From Annona cherimola (Eukaryota > Streptophyta > Magnoliopsida > Magnoliales > Annonaceae): a stretch of 64,000 nt of DNA. The position numbers and the translations under genes are program-made. The notes under the pieces are model-generated. The model was not told the DNA's origin. It was given only the letters and a program-made list of their open reading frames with translations, and made no database searches. This document shows positions 36,920 to 49,651 of this stretch, piece after piece. The stretch's first letter is position 1; every line of letters begins with the position of its first letter. The DNA is taken from the NCBI GenBank assembly GCA_030490835.1, contig CM059973.1, positions 53,076,008 to 53,140,007 of the forward strand, in the 5' to 3' direction.

Positions 36920-37801
36920 TAGTATCACATATTTAACATTCATAAATTAACACCCTTCAAAATAGCAAGTTGTTTACCCATTTCAGGTCCCATTTTCACT
37001 TCGTTTAGACATCGTTTCATAAATCAATAAAAATTAGATTTGGGGCTTATCTTCCCAAATCCTTCTGGGCATCAATAATACCCTAAACCTAGGATATTTT
37101 ACCCTACACAGCTTTCATAAATCATGCAAACCCATTTCCATACCATTTTTAACATAAAAATGAAGAAATTGAGTCATATACATCACTTTGCATTCCATAA
37201 TTTCTAAAATTCATAACTTAAGCTTAAATCAACATATGTATTTCATTAATACATTATTCATATCCTAAACATATCATCAATTCAAAACAACAACTTGTCA
37301 TGGGAATTCAAGATAAACAAACAAGCACCCGGCTAGCGTACTGCTAAGGATTCTCTTCCAAAAGGTAGCATGATCACTTGCTAAGTGTCACAACTGGATG
37401 GGAAGAAATGTGTTTGCATACGTTTTGCTTTTCAAAAGCCCAAAGATTGAGATATAAAAGAATTTATATGACAAAATTATCCTAAATTAGATTTTTATGA
37501 ACCATTATGTATAAGTTACCCTAAAAGCAAGGTGTTTTACACAAAATGTGTAAATATTAAGAATAAAAAGAAATGGTTTCCATGCAAAAGTTTTCATGAA
37601 AAGGATTTATGACTTGTTTGCTATAAACAAGCTCCAAGATGGGGATTATGAAAAAGGGTTTATGTTGAAAAATATTTTGGACATAAGAATGTCCATTTCC
37701 AAAAGGTTTATGTGGGAAAAATGGTTGGACATGAGAATGTCCATTTCCTAAAGGGATTTAAGTTGGAACATGTGTGGACATAAAAATCTCCGTTTCTAAA
37801 A
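36920..37801. mobile_element. Patchwork of inverted LTR pieces
   Basis: 36920-37313 matches 20990-21390 (minus). About 37320-37801 is plus orientation: part of the GC-rich/CACTT region, the 'gcttttgaaaagc' box and four or so units of hairpin array A. At 37802 it joins a minus LTR that has lost its first 80 or so bases. No part is coding. At least three orientation breakpoints lie within 900 bp. Confidence 0.65.
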
Positions 37802-38294
37802 GACCCTGATCACACGGATTCTTAATTGGATCTCGTCCAAAAAAAAAATTTCGATTTATTCATCAATCATTTCTTTACAATCAACATCATTCATCATACA
37901 AGCTACAACACACTTCTAATAAAATTTCAAATTCTATTACATAACATCTCACCCTACTTTTCTACAATGAAAGTTTCCTTGACTAAATCATCACATTTTA
38001 CATTCATACATCCATACATTCAATCATTGAATCATATAGAACTTAAAATTTTAATTAAGTTCACATACACATTTACATACCTTAGTATATTCATGCTTTC
38101 CCATTCCTTATAGCCTACCTGGCCATCATCTCATGTCTTACTTCATTTCTTAGATTTGCATCTCCTTGAGTTTCCCGGTACCTGTCTAAGGTTTGGGAAA
38201 CAAAACGTGAGTGACAACTTAGTAAGCAAGCATTTTATCTTTTAGGGCAAGACTTCCTTGAAAATCATTTCATTAAACATCTTGAACACCTTTT

Positions 38295-38850
38295 TCTTAA
38301 GGACATTTACATGTCCTAAAATATTATCATGAAATCCTTTGTTTATGAGGATGATTCTATGTCCTTGAACATTATCATAAAATATTCATTCTTAAAAATC
38401 ATTTACAAGCCACCTCTGGGCTTGTTAAGGCAAAACATCCATGTTTTACCCTTTTTAATTAATTTCCTGTTGTCTTGAGTGAACATTTCCAATGTCCAAG
38501 ACATTTACATAAAACCATCTTTTGCCAGTGGACATTTTACATCCAAAACATTTTTGTCATAAATTCTTTGGCAAAAAAAGACATTCTCATGTCCTAAAAC
38601 ATCATTCACATAAGCCTTTTCGGTAAAGGACATTTTTATGTCCAAAAATATTTTTTTCATCGTAAAATTCCTTTAGTCCAGAGACATTTGATGTCTCAAA
38701 ACATTTTTGATATAGCTTCTTTTAGCGATGGACATCCATGTCCTAAAACACTTTTCATTTAAATACTTTAACATTGGACATTCTCATGTTCACAAATACT
38801 TTGCATTTAGGCTCTTTAGAAATGGACATTCCTATGTCCAAACCAAGTTT
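38295..38850 (-). repeat. Hairpin array A, second copy
   Basis: Repeated GGACAT...ATGTCC inverted repeats at roughly 50-60-bp spacing, for example GGACATTTACATGTCC (about 38302) and GGACATTCCTATGTCC (about 38824), with the same linker words as at 13016-13530. It is more degenerate than that array. Confidence 0.65.
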
Positions 38851-39343
38851 CACATAAATTCATTTTATAATCCCCGTCTTAGGGCTTGTTTATAGCAAAC
38901 AAGAAAAATAAAATACATAAACCATTTCCATAAATGCATTTGCATAAAAACATTTCCTTGTATTCCTGTTATTTACACTTTTGTGTAAAACACCCTTTCT
39001 TTTAGGGTAACCATTTCATAAAAATCCCTTTAGGATAGCTTTCATAAAACGTACTTTTATATCCCAATCTTTGGGCTTTTCGAAAGCAAAACATAAGCAA
39101 ATGCATTTCTCTCCATCTAGTAGTGACACTTAGCAAGCGATCATGCTACCTTTTGGAAGAGAATCCTTAACAGCACGCTAGCTAGGCGGCTATTCCTTTA
39201 TCCTGCTCCCATCTCAGGGAGGGCACCGCTGGCACTCCTGTCATCCCTTAGTGACTTGGCCTTATGTAGAGTGAGCCCAGGTCATCCCAACTGTGCTCTA
39301 CAACCGGCCTATTCCTTGTACTGGTGCACCATACATCATCATG

Positions 39344-39509
39344 ACGGACCGCAGTCCGTTTGGTTTAAAGTATTACAGACCGCAGTCTGTATCCTTTAAA
39401 ACCGGGATCATAGACCTCTATCTGCATCCATAACTTAAAAACAACACGGACCGAAGTCTGTGTCTTTAAAAAAATCGTTTTCAAAAACACATTACAGACC
39501 GCAGTCCAT
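39344..39509 (-). repeat. Hairpin set B, second copy
   Basis: ACGGACCGCAGTCCGT (39344-39359), ACAGACCGCAGTCTGT (39375-39390), CACGGACCGAAGTCTGTG (39445-39462) and ACAGACCGCAGTCCATG (39494-39510). The first two differ on both arms (G to A and C to T), which keeps the stem paired. Confidence 0.7.
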
Positions 39510-41011
39510 GTCAACTTGTAAGCGAGCGCACCCACTTTAACAAGTTGTCATTTGAAATCTAGTTTTAGGATGACCTTCCTTAAATTCTTTTAGAAGAATT
39601 TTGAGCAAAATATTATGATAAACGTTTGAAATGTTTGAGAAACAATACATCTTAAAAACCTTTATAATAAAAGAATTTCAAGACTTTTGGATTTCCAAAA
39701 ATAAACCATATATTTCTCTAATATTTCTTGGTTTCCATTTCAGGTCCTTTTGCTTACAAAAGTTATGCAATTATACCACCCCCTTCTCAACCACTTTAAA
39801 ATCAAATTATTATCCACATATCTATCTTACCATTTTTACGTAAAGAGGGGTTTGCACAGTCTTTTGTATGCCATTTTAGCAACCCAAAATCAAACTATTT
39901 TATGAAATCACTTATAAGGTGGGTCATCCTTAAATCCTATTCAACACGTCTGTATAAACATTTTTTAAGACATTTTCATCATAGATTTTCTTATCCAAAG
40001 GAAATCAAAACTTTTTGAATATCGTTTCAAAACATATGGACTATGTCCAAATCATTATTTATATTTAATTATCCTGACATAGAAAAATCAATCTTTTTCC
40101 ATAAATCATATCTTCTTTTTCTTTTTCTTTCATAAACATAATTAATTATCACAAATTGTTGTAAAAAAAATAATTCAAAACTTATTCACAAATGTTGTTT
40201 TGTGAAAAAGGGTAAAATTCCCTTTTATTATAAAATACTTTTGAAACAACATCATAAAGAACTTGCTTGCTTAAAAGTAAATTCTTAAAAACCATCAACA
40301 TAAAATGTGAAATCCTTTGAAAACTTTATCGTGGAGAACTTGCTTACTCATAAGAAAATTTCTCAATCCATTAACATAAAGCATTGTCAATCCAAGGCAA
40401 TACTTGTGATAAATTCTTATCTTAAAATCGTTGCTTGCTTCCCGTGAAGCAAACCTTGAGGCTTTTCATTAAAGTCATCATTTTCCAAAACTTGTGGATT
40501 TGCATTAAAGTCTTCATTTTCAAAACTTGTGCTTGCCCATTCGTCAAAACATAATCATAAACATTTCATTATATCAATCACATGGAAAAAAATAGCATTT
40601 TAGAAAGTTCACTTGCTTACCTGAGACACTTCAATTTTCCTCGATGATTTTCTCTTTGCCCTTGCCTATACACATAAAATTACAATGCATTTATACATAC
40701 GATCTCATATGCTTGCACATAATTTAGTTTTCCAACCCATATATTTTTCATTGACTTGTATAACCTACTTGTTTTACAAGTCGGATGTTTATACATAACA
40801 ACGCAACTTATGCACCATATTATCCATTCTTTTCATTCTTAGTATCCTTACTTAGGATATCTTTCAAACATATCATGATCTTTCATTTATCTTAATGAAA
40901 TTTCATTATCCTTCATTTATCATTCAATTATCCATTTTTCACGTTTCTTTCATTAGTGCTCATTTTAGGCACATATTTATGAGTTTAAGCTTCATATATC
41001 AATCCCAATTT

Positions 41012-41016
41012 TTTGA
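41012..41016. repeat. Target site duplication TTTGA (left)
   Basis: TTTGA precedes the LTR start TGTGAAACCCTAACC and is repeated at 44989-44993. Confidence 0.88.
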
Positions 41017-44000
41017 TGTGAAACCCTAACCCATGTAGAGCCCATATGTATGCATTAATCATGTATATGATATTTATATGTGAATTACTGAATTATGAAT
41101 GATTTATGTGATTTTGCTAATTATTGCAATTAGGGTTAAGGATTAGCAATAATGGTGTGATTAATCAGTTTGAGCTAATATGAGACAATGGGATTGGAGT
41201 AAATTTTTGTTGATTTAAATATGCAAATACACCATGAAAAATCATTTTAATTCATTTAAAATGAATAATGAGCATTAGTGTGATAATTGTTAAGTTTAAT
41301 GGAAAAATATTAGAAAATTCATAACTCAACGCCTGTAAGGCGGATTCAAGTGAAATTTGAAATGAAAATTAATGATGTTGGGCTCAGTATTATGAAATTA
41401 TTGGATTATGAAAATTCTTGATGAAATGAGTGTTATGATTTATTAATCATATTTCAATCTCAACTGTTAACTTTAAACGGCTATAATGGGAGCTAGGAAA
41501 ATGGATTGAGATGAAATTTGAAACCGTTGAATGAAATTATGAGATGCACATTTTGGATGGCTTAGATTACGTATAAAATATTGGAAAATACCTGCATTGA
41601 AAAAGTGAGCATGGTTGACTAATGCACCTCAAAAGTATCCAACAATTAATGCTAGAGTACAATGCATAATTGCATGGTTTTAATGGGAGTTGAGGTGTCA
41701 AATGCAGCCCATTTCTAGAGTATTTTATGTATTTATATGAAATGCAAAAATGCATGAATTATCCAGCTATTAAATGTTTATCATGATGGAGCTACAAAGC
41801 AAACAACCTATGCACAGGCAAGGTGGCATTATGGGGACGTCCAAGGGGCTGCCATGTTCCTTCTTTTTGAATTTTTTAATTTTTAAATATGTGTATATGC
41901 AGCTGATATGCAAGGAAATAAAGATATGCATTCCATCATGTCAATATCCAACAATAAAAATTAGAAAATATAGCTGAAAAGGAGAGTTAAAATGTGGACA
42001 ATAGGAGGGGCAAGTGACGTGCAGAAATCTGCTGGGTTGTTGCCATTTTGATAATTTTTAATACCAAATTAATATATAAATTAAAGGGAAATTAAGTGTA
42101 TGTTTTACCCTTAAATGGGAATTATTAAAAAATGGAAAAAAATGCTAGAATCAAAGACAGCGGGGACGTGATCCATGGAGGCAGATTGATGGTTGTGATT
42201 TAGGTAGTTTTTTTTATTTTTGAAAAATGGTAAAAACCCAATTTTACTTGGCTAAGAAATTGCCAACACATGAGGGGGATAAGTTACCATTTAATAGTGT
42301 GGAAAATTCTCCATGAAGTGGGGCCCACAGCTGGAAAAAAATCCAGCTTATGAACCCATGCACGTCCATTTAAGAGGAGGTTGGAAAAGTTGGCTAAGTG
42401 CTGGATTTTTCACCCCAAAACAACAGCAGCAGTTCACGTCCCTCTTAGCCAGCCAAGGAAGAAGGAAAAGCAAGAAAAAGAGAAGGGAATTTGTGGAGGA
42501 AAATCAGCTCCAAGTGTTAGAGTTTGAGTTAGCACTAAACCAAGTAAGTATATGTTTGGTTTTGGGTTGTTTAACTTGAGTTTCAAACTCAAAACTTGAA
42601 TATGGAATGGATGCTTAAAGAATCTGTAAAATGATGATTTAACATGCTTTTGATTAAATATGGAATGGGCATAAAGTTTTATGCATGAATTTTCATGATT
42701 TAGATGATGGAAATGAAGTTGGAATGATATATGTGTGGAAAACTCAAGTTGATAAACCCTAAATCTAAATGATAAGTTGCTGTTTGATATGGATAATATG
42801 TTTAAGTTATTAAAAAAATTTTAATGAATAAAATATATTGATTTGAGCTTAAGGAATGAATTTTAGCAACTATGGAATGTAAAGTGTTGTTTATGACCCG
42901 AAATCTTTGTTTCTATGCTAAAAATGCTATGAAAATGGGTTTGCATGTTTTGTGAATGTTATGTAGGATAAAATACCCTAGGGTTAATGTGTTATTTATT
43001 CTCAAAAGGATTTAGGGAAATAAGCTCAAAATCTGATTTTTATGGATTTTTGAAACGATGGCTAAACGGAGTGAAAACGGGACCGAAACGGTTAAGCAAC
43101 TTGCTGTTTTGAGAGGTTTTAATTTATGAATTTTAATCATGTTTTAATGCCCTGGATTTGGATTAGAAAAAATGAATTTATTTTCTGAAAATTCGGATTT
43201 ATTAAACTGCTTAGGGTTATGTGTCAATCGACACGTTAAATGGGTGAAAAATGGGTTCCAAACTTGCTGTTTTGGAAACCTATGGAAAGTGGATTTAAAT
43301 CCCATAAAAATACCCTAAATGCAATGGTAATTAAGGGTAATTAGCACGCTGAAATATGGATTAAATTTCTTATTTAGCAAATTTTATGAAATATATTAAG
43401 TATGTGTTGCCAAATGGGCCTATGTGAATGGATAAATGTGTATAAGTGATGAATGACTTATAAAAAGTGATTTTGTGCAAAAATGCTTGAAAATATGATA
43501 TATTTCATGATTATACATCTGTTTAGAGTGTATAATGATTTATTTCAAATTTTAGAATTTATTTATGAAGTATGAAGTGACGATGTGTGTATAAAAGGAG
43601 CACCGATGCGTGTATTTTGGAAAAAAATGGATAAAAGGAAAATTGAGGTTAATGAACCTATAAATGATAATTATTGAATGAATTTTTATGTGGATGAATG
43701 GATACCCTATGTATGGGGTTATATATGTTATTTGTTAGCCGATGAAATGTGTAAAAATGTGCTATTTATGTCCAATGACTTGAGAAGTCAACTAAATGAT
43801 ATATAGGAAATGGAATGGGTTGGAAAACTAAATGAAATATGAGAAAAAGAAATATATGAAAAAAATATATTATTCTCATGTAGGCAACGACAAAGAAAAA
43901 GCGGAAACAGAAAGCAAAGAGACACAGGTAAGCAAGCAAATTTTCTAAATGACTTTTGTTTTCTAAATTGTTTACATAAATGTAATTTTTTCTCTAAATT

Positions 44001-44988
44001 GTTTGATGAAATTGTGAAAATTATTTCTAATATGTTTAAGGATGGCCATATCTTAGCAAAATGGTGTTAAAATGATGTTTTTACTTCGAATGCAATATTA
44101 TGAAATTTTTCTTTGATAAATGCTATGGAGAAATGATGTGATTCTATGTTTCTGATTGAAAAATCATGCTAGCATGTTAAAGATGGATTTATGAAAAAGT
44201 TCACGTGCACGGGGTACTAGGTCCACTTGAAGGGTATAAGCGGACCGATTGTCCCCCCTTGGTGTGGCCAAGTCGCTTAAAATAGGCCTAAGGCCGGCGG
44301 TGCTCTCTCTGAAATGGGAGTTAACGTGGACGGATGATCTCCTAGCTAGCTTCCATCCTAAGGGAATTATGATGATTATGTTCATGTTTTATATGACATT
44401 ATGCATATGGTACTCATGATGAGTACAAGATTTCATGTTTTCAAGATAAACCTTTGGACAAGGTATAAGTTGCTTTCCAATATGATTTTAAATGCAAAAT
44501 GTTGACTGAAATGATTTGCCTATAAAATGCAAATAGCTTGCTCATTGAGTTTCGACTCATGATTTTGTTTTCCAAACCCAAAAGACAGGTGAAGGACAGG
44601 AAATGGCGAAGAAGCAAGTTCCAGCTTGAGGATGCAATGGCAAAAATTTATAATTTTTATGTTATGAAATCTCATTTGAAATGGTTGTAGGCTATATGAA
44701 GTGTTTTATGTTGAGGACTATGATGTATTTATGCATTGACATCTGATTAGGAAAGTGTTGAAATATTGCTTAAACATCATGCTGTGTATATGTATTGAAT
44801 GGTTGGAATTGACTCAGTGACACATGAAACGAATATATGAGGAATTGAACTTCTATGTGATTATAACTAACGGGATAAATATCCAATAAAACCCGCCGTG
44901 TGACAGGGCAACAATCCTGATCATGTTCACCAATCAATACGATCCCAAGGTAAGGCTCAGGATGTGACGCTCGGTTTGGGGCGCCACA
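41017..44988 (+). mobile_element. Family I solo LTR with 5-bp duplication
   Basis: This 3972-bp unit runs from TGTGAAACCCTAACC to TTTGGGGCGCCACA, flanked by TTTGA on both sides. No primer site, internal region or second LTR is present, so this is a solo LTR left by LTR-LTR recombination. It is the best reference for family I LTR order: TATA-like region (about 42350), donor-like CCAAGTAAGTA (42539), module 43873-43935, GC island 44200-44350, CTCATTGAGTTTCGACTCA box (about 44531-44551), TCAGG-type hairpin (about 44903). It inserted into the minus LTR 37802-47161. Confidence 0.9.
43873..43935 (+). other. Acceptor / purine block / donor module
   Basis: TTATTCTCATGTAG, a 44-nt purine-rich block (43884-43927), then CAG|GTAAGCAAGC. 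The block has the same length as at 3181-3224 although its sequence differs in many positions. Confidence 0.5.
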
Positions 44989-44993
44989 TTTGA
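44989..44993. repeat. Target site duplication TTTGA (right)
   Basis: Second copy of TTTGA. The interrupted minus LTR resumes with GATTAACAAATATT. Confidence 0.88.
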
Positions 44994-47161
44994 GATTAAC
45001 AAATATTATGAAAACATTACCTTGTTTGCACATCTCAACATATTTCCATCTATTTTTGACATTTTAGCAAATCACATTAACTCCTTACCCATTTCCATCA
45101 TTCATATCTTGCACTTAAACCCTCTTAAAGACACATATAATATGTGTTATGGAAAATTTTCCTAAACAAAAACTTACCCTCTTATTAAGCTTGATTAAAA
45201 AACTTAATTAATACATGGATTAGGGTATAATCATAGGATTAATATCCCTTAATCATATAATTCCAAAACAGCACTTTTCACTTGACTTTCCAACGTTGAA
45301 ACATCCCCATTAAGACATTCCTCCAAAATAGTTTTTGTTATCAATTTAATCCCAACACTTGGACATCCATTTCATACACTTTATTGATGTCATTCTCATG
45401 AAATTAAAGCTCATAATTCAAGTTGCTCAAAACAACTTCTCATCACATTTTCAGTCACTTCTTGCACCATTTGGACGTCCCCCTTTTCATATCCATGAAA
45501 ACAGATTTTTATAAAAAATTTCCAGCACCATATATGGACGTCCATGTGCTCTACATCTAGGGTATTTTACCCTTTCAAATATCCATAATTTAATTGATTC
45601 CATTCATTACCTACTTCCATCAAAATTGGGTTAAACATGCATCATCTCATCATATCTAGATTTCCCCCTTTTAGGGTTCTTAAATTAAACCAAACTCAAC
45701 ATATATTAATCATGGAATCAGGTAGCATAATTTAAACTTAAAACATGATTAAAACAGCAACTTATTTGGGAATTTCCAAAATTCCAGCAAGGTATCATGG
45801 GGTAATTCAACCCTAAACCATTCTTAGCATGCTCAACTTCAAGGATTCGTTCCCTTAACTTGTTAACACTTAGTACCCTTTTCAAATACTTATTAAGCCT
45901 TTACTTAGGGTTCATAATTATATCATTTCATAGCCCAAACTTTGAGCTTGAAAAACTTGAAATTTCACAACTTCAGTTAGGTGAATACTTACTTGAACTT
46001 GAGGGGATTCAATCCAAAATTGAAAGGCTTGCTTTCCTCCACTTCTCCTCTTTCTTTCTTCCTCTTTTTCCCTTGATTTTCCCTTGGTTTTCCTCTTCTT
46101 GGCACGTTCAAGGGGCTGGGAGTTAGAAAATGTTTGCTTTCTTGCTAAGCAAGAAAACCCCTGGACGTTCACACACCTCCTCTCTCTATATTTATATTGT
46201 TTGACTTTTTAATTATCATTTTCGACCTCATTTGGAGTGAGGATAATGTTTATAATTATCCCTTAACACTTGGCATGATTATCCAAGCATTTCCATATTT
46301 TTCACAATTTTTAAATCAATTTCCAGCTCACATGGAGCCATGGACGTCCAACCTAGCTAGGGTAGGATTTTTGGATTTTTGTGGCTAGAAAAATCCTCCT
46401 TAAATCCATACATTTAATTCCTAAGATCATGCTACATCTTTTACCCTCATTTTCTTATTTTTTTGATTTCCAAAAATTGCTCAAAAATCCACATAATCAA
46501 AGTTGTAACAAACTTTGACTTTGCATTAAAGTCATGTCCCCTCTCTTGATACAAGTCAACCACTTTTCTTTTTCTTTTGTGATTAAGAATTTTCTAGGGT
46601 AATTAACTTAATCAAACCCACACATATGGTTAATCATATAGTTTTAACCGTTCACGACAAATTTCATATCAATATGACCTTTCTAGCACCCGTTATGACC
46701 ATTTGAAATTGTCTATTGAATTTTAATCAAATTAAATACTTAACACCCTAATTACATCATAATTTTTTTATAATACATTCCATCCATGAGGTTAAGCACA
46801 TCACCATGAGCTTACTTTCCAATTTTCACCTCAATTCGCCTTATAGGCGTTAAGTTATGAATTTTCTTGCACTTTTCATCTTAATTCCCTAATTATACTT
46901 TAATCTTCATAAATTAATCATGGTAATTAACATGATTATTCATGAAACATTGTCACATTTTAATCCTCCTTAAGCCTCGGGTCATACCGACTCACTTTGG
47001 GCTCTGGCGATTAATTTTTTAATCACCATTTTCAATGAAAACCCTAATTTCAAAATATGTCATAATTCACCAAATTATTCAAAATTCATTAAAGGCATAC
47101 ATGTACCATAATTACATGTCAAATGCCTTCATATGAGTCCTACTTGGATCCGGGTATCATA
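44994..47161 (-). mobile_element. Family I LTR (minus), continuation
   Basis: It continues from 41016 to the LTR start, which is mutated (reads GGGTATCATA instead of GGGTTTCACA) and is followed by an intact polypurine tract. A TATA candidate on the minus strand is at 46189-46196 (TATAAATA), followed by a purine-rich leader (46130-46020) ending near a CAAGTAAGTA donor-like site at about 45986. The opposing open frames at 45860-46172 lie in this leader and are judged non-coding. Confidence 0.75.
46189..46196 (-). promoter_or_regulatory. Putative LTR TATA box
   Basis: The minus strand reads TATAAATATAGAGAG, in the LTR position expected for a promoter and just before the purine-rich leader. Confidence 0.45.
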
Positions 47162-49651
47162 ATCCTCCCCCCTTATAACAGGTTTCGTCCCGAAACCTAT
47201 TACATTCTAAAGGTCGGGGTAAAGCTCATATAAATTTGCTAATTCATCATCTTCCTCCAATATTTCAATGGTTCACTACGCTTCCACTGCACTACTCTAT
47301 CTTAGTGGCATTTTTAGTCTTGGTCCAATAGACCTATCACTTGTCTCTACTAATTCCTGTTTCCTGTTCCCTTATGGACATCTTATTGAAATTGTTCTTT
47401 TCTTTATGTCATTCATCTCTTATTCCTATGGTAGACATATTATTATTCTTATAGAGAAATTATAGAATTTCTCATCTTATCGTAGGGTAAGATCTAGGAT
47501 ACCCATTCATTCATAACAATCTATAGCAATCATTTTCACATATCATCAATAATACATTCATTTTATAATATAGAGCAAAAGTTCCCTCATATAGAGTTTT
47601 ATACATGAAATTTCATATATGTCTTAGCAAAAGACACTTTTGCTAAGTTATCAATTCTTTTTCATTTCATATTGTCTACAATTAGGTTATACTAACGTAG
47701 ACTACTTAATAGAAGTACCGGTATTAAACTAGTCTAAAATATTTTCTTCCTTATCTCCCTTTCCAGTTTCCATAAACTAGTAAGGATCCTTATCATTTTT
47801 AATTAATTTTTTTTCTATCTCATTTCTTATGAGCTCATCGTCCTCATAGAGAATTACCTCTCACACCTATCTTCCGACCACATCAGAATTGAAGAGAATT
47901 CCGACAATTATTCTTGCCTTCATTTTTCTTCATTTATCTACCATTCCTTGCTATGATACACCAACTTTTGTGGTATCATATGTGTAATCTTCTTTTACTT
48001 TCATACCTGCTAACTAGACATGTTTTGCTACAATTTTCTGCATTAAGTTGCAAAGACTTTCCTATCAATTATAGCTATCGGTTGAGTTGACCTTTCTTAC
48101 TCCTTTCTTTCCCTACACCAGGTTCCATAGTCTTTAGTGGCAAGTTATCCTTGCCCTAACTATACATGTTCATTACCAACATGTGTTACATCCTGGTGTC
48201 CTATTGGAAGATATTTCTTATCAATTCTTCCAGATTACCTTCTTTGATTATGGCATAACAGTCATTTAGGATTTCCTATTTTCATAAGCATTGTCAATCA
48301 ATGTTTTGACATTACATTTGACTACATGTTCAAACCTTGAACATGTTCTTGGGTTCAGTTATCCACTGCTCAGCTTAAATAAAATCTGATTTACCTGAGA
48401 ACTGAAGTGGATACTGTGCTAGAAAGGCATTAATAACCTTTCCATTCATTTTTATCTTACCATTATTAACCTTTAAAAGTTTGGGTACTAGGTAAAAATT
48501 TATTACACGTACCGGTCCGTCATTTCTACCTTCTTCTAATTGGTCATGTTGGGTATTTTCCCAAAGACCTTGTATTATTTCTACTGTCTGGGCCAAGAAA
48601 TCTTAGGCGACCTACTGCATAGCTCCTTTTAAAGCTACAGTTATCTTTTCCTCCACCTTTTTTTTACCTATGTGATATTACTTATAATGGTAACACCTCC
48701 AATCCTTTGACTCAGGATTTATATTTGCCCATTATTGATGAGTTCATGGACTCACTTGTCCTTTCTGTCGTTGGTCATTTAGACTTGCTACTGGCTTCTC
48801 TTCTTCTCTGTTGACTCATACATACAATTGCCTTTCCCTTGTTCAAGAACTAAGGTGATAGGCACGTTGTAGAAAGAAACATGTAAAATCATATTAGTAT
48901 AGTCGTATTTTATCATAGAATCATGCATATCATACTTAGTCAATTATATGTTCTAGAAAGATCAATGACCTTTCCTTTTTCACATGGCTTAGCATTTGAA
49001 TGAAATCAAATATACCTGTATTTTCATAACATCAAACATATACATTCATAAAAATCAAAGGAAAACTCATTTTTTCCCTACCTTTCTCATTTCTATCTTT
49101 GCCTTTCATAGTGTAAGGTGGCTTTTCCTTACACATAAACATAACTCTAGACCAAAAATCACTTAGAAAGTTGGCACCTTGGTGCCTTCCATAAGTCATC
49201 ATGGTTCTATACCTTAAACATATGTATCATATAGCACAGTCATGTGCTATCTTATGTGATGTATAGTTTACCTTAGGTAAGGGGGGTCTCTATGTAGGGT
49301 TCCATAACCCATCAGCTGTTCTTATTTCCTTTTATCTTTTGTCTTTCCTTAAATTTTTCTACCTCCTTCATTTCATCTGACCTCATATCATTTTTCCTTC
49401 ATATACCATCTATACTATGAAATATGGCAATCCAACTATATTTGCTCAAATAATCATATTCTTGTGTCATAATGACGCACAATATAAGACAATACATATC
49501 ATATCTGTTTTATAATCTCAATCTATCTCCTTCAACATTTTCCATTTTTCTTCTATATCTGTCTATCAATCCTTGCTGAAATATCATCTTTTTTATATCA
49601 AATCTTTTCTTACCACGCTTATTTACCAATCCATGCTCTGATACCAACCTC
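47162..49651 (-). mobile_element. Internal region of a third non-autonomous family I element
   Basis: This 2490-bp region has a polypurine tract at the left LTR and a primer site (TGGTATCAGAGC, 49635-49646) at the right. It is colinear with 17641-19146 but retains extra sequence (about 47640-48660) with gag relics, so it is less deleted. No pol motif was found. Confidence 0.8.
48375..48866 (-). pseudogene. gag relic, N-terminal and early central part
   Basis: Near 48865 the start codon reads GTG in place of the ATG seen in relatives (CPITLVLEQGK-like context). Further on, one frame (48596-48375) reads VEIIQGLWENTQ, an intervening linker, then KVINAFLAQYPLQFSGKSDF. This parallels AEIIQGMWERN ... 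KAINAFLAQRPLKFAGESDP of the family II gag. The WW core is visible only as decayed DNA between about 48375 and 48170. It is non-functional. Confidence 0.7.

Larger units (their letters stand above)
37802..41016 (-). mobile_element. Family I LTR (minus), first part
   Basis: Starting at CCTGATCACACGG it is colinear with 12540-15900: CTCAGTAAGCAAGC box (38218), hairpin array A (about 38295-38850), CACTT hairpin (39128), GC island (39178-39330), hairpin set B (39344-39509) and module (about 40612-40680). It is interrupted at 41017 by a solo LTR and continues at 44994-47161. The LTR end TGTGG... is missing. Confidence 0.8.

Noticed and set aside
42313..42579. 88-codon frame 42313-42579
   Set aside because: Lies in the purine-rich leader of the solo LTR just before a donor-like site. 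The corresponding position in other LTRs is not open.
45860..46172. Opposing frames 45860-46126 and 46172-45918 as a possible host gene
   Set aside because: They fall within an LTR leader next to its TATA candidate. Lys/Glu/Arg-rich content is what a purine tract gives.
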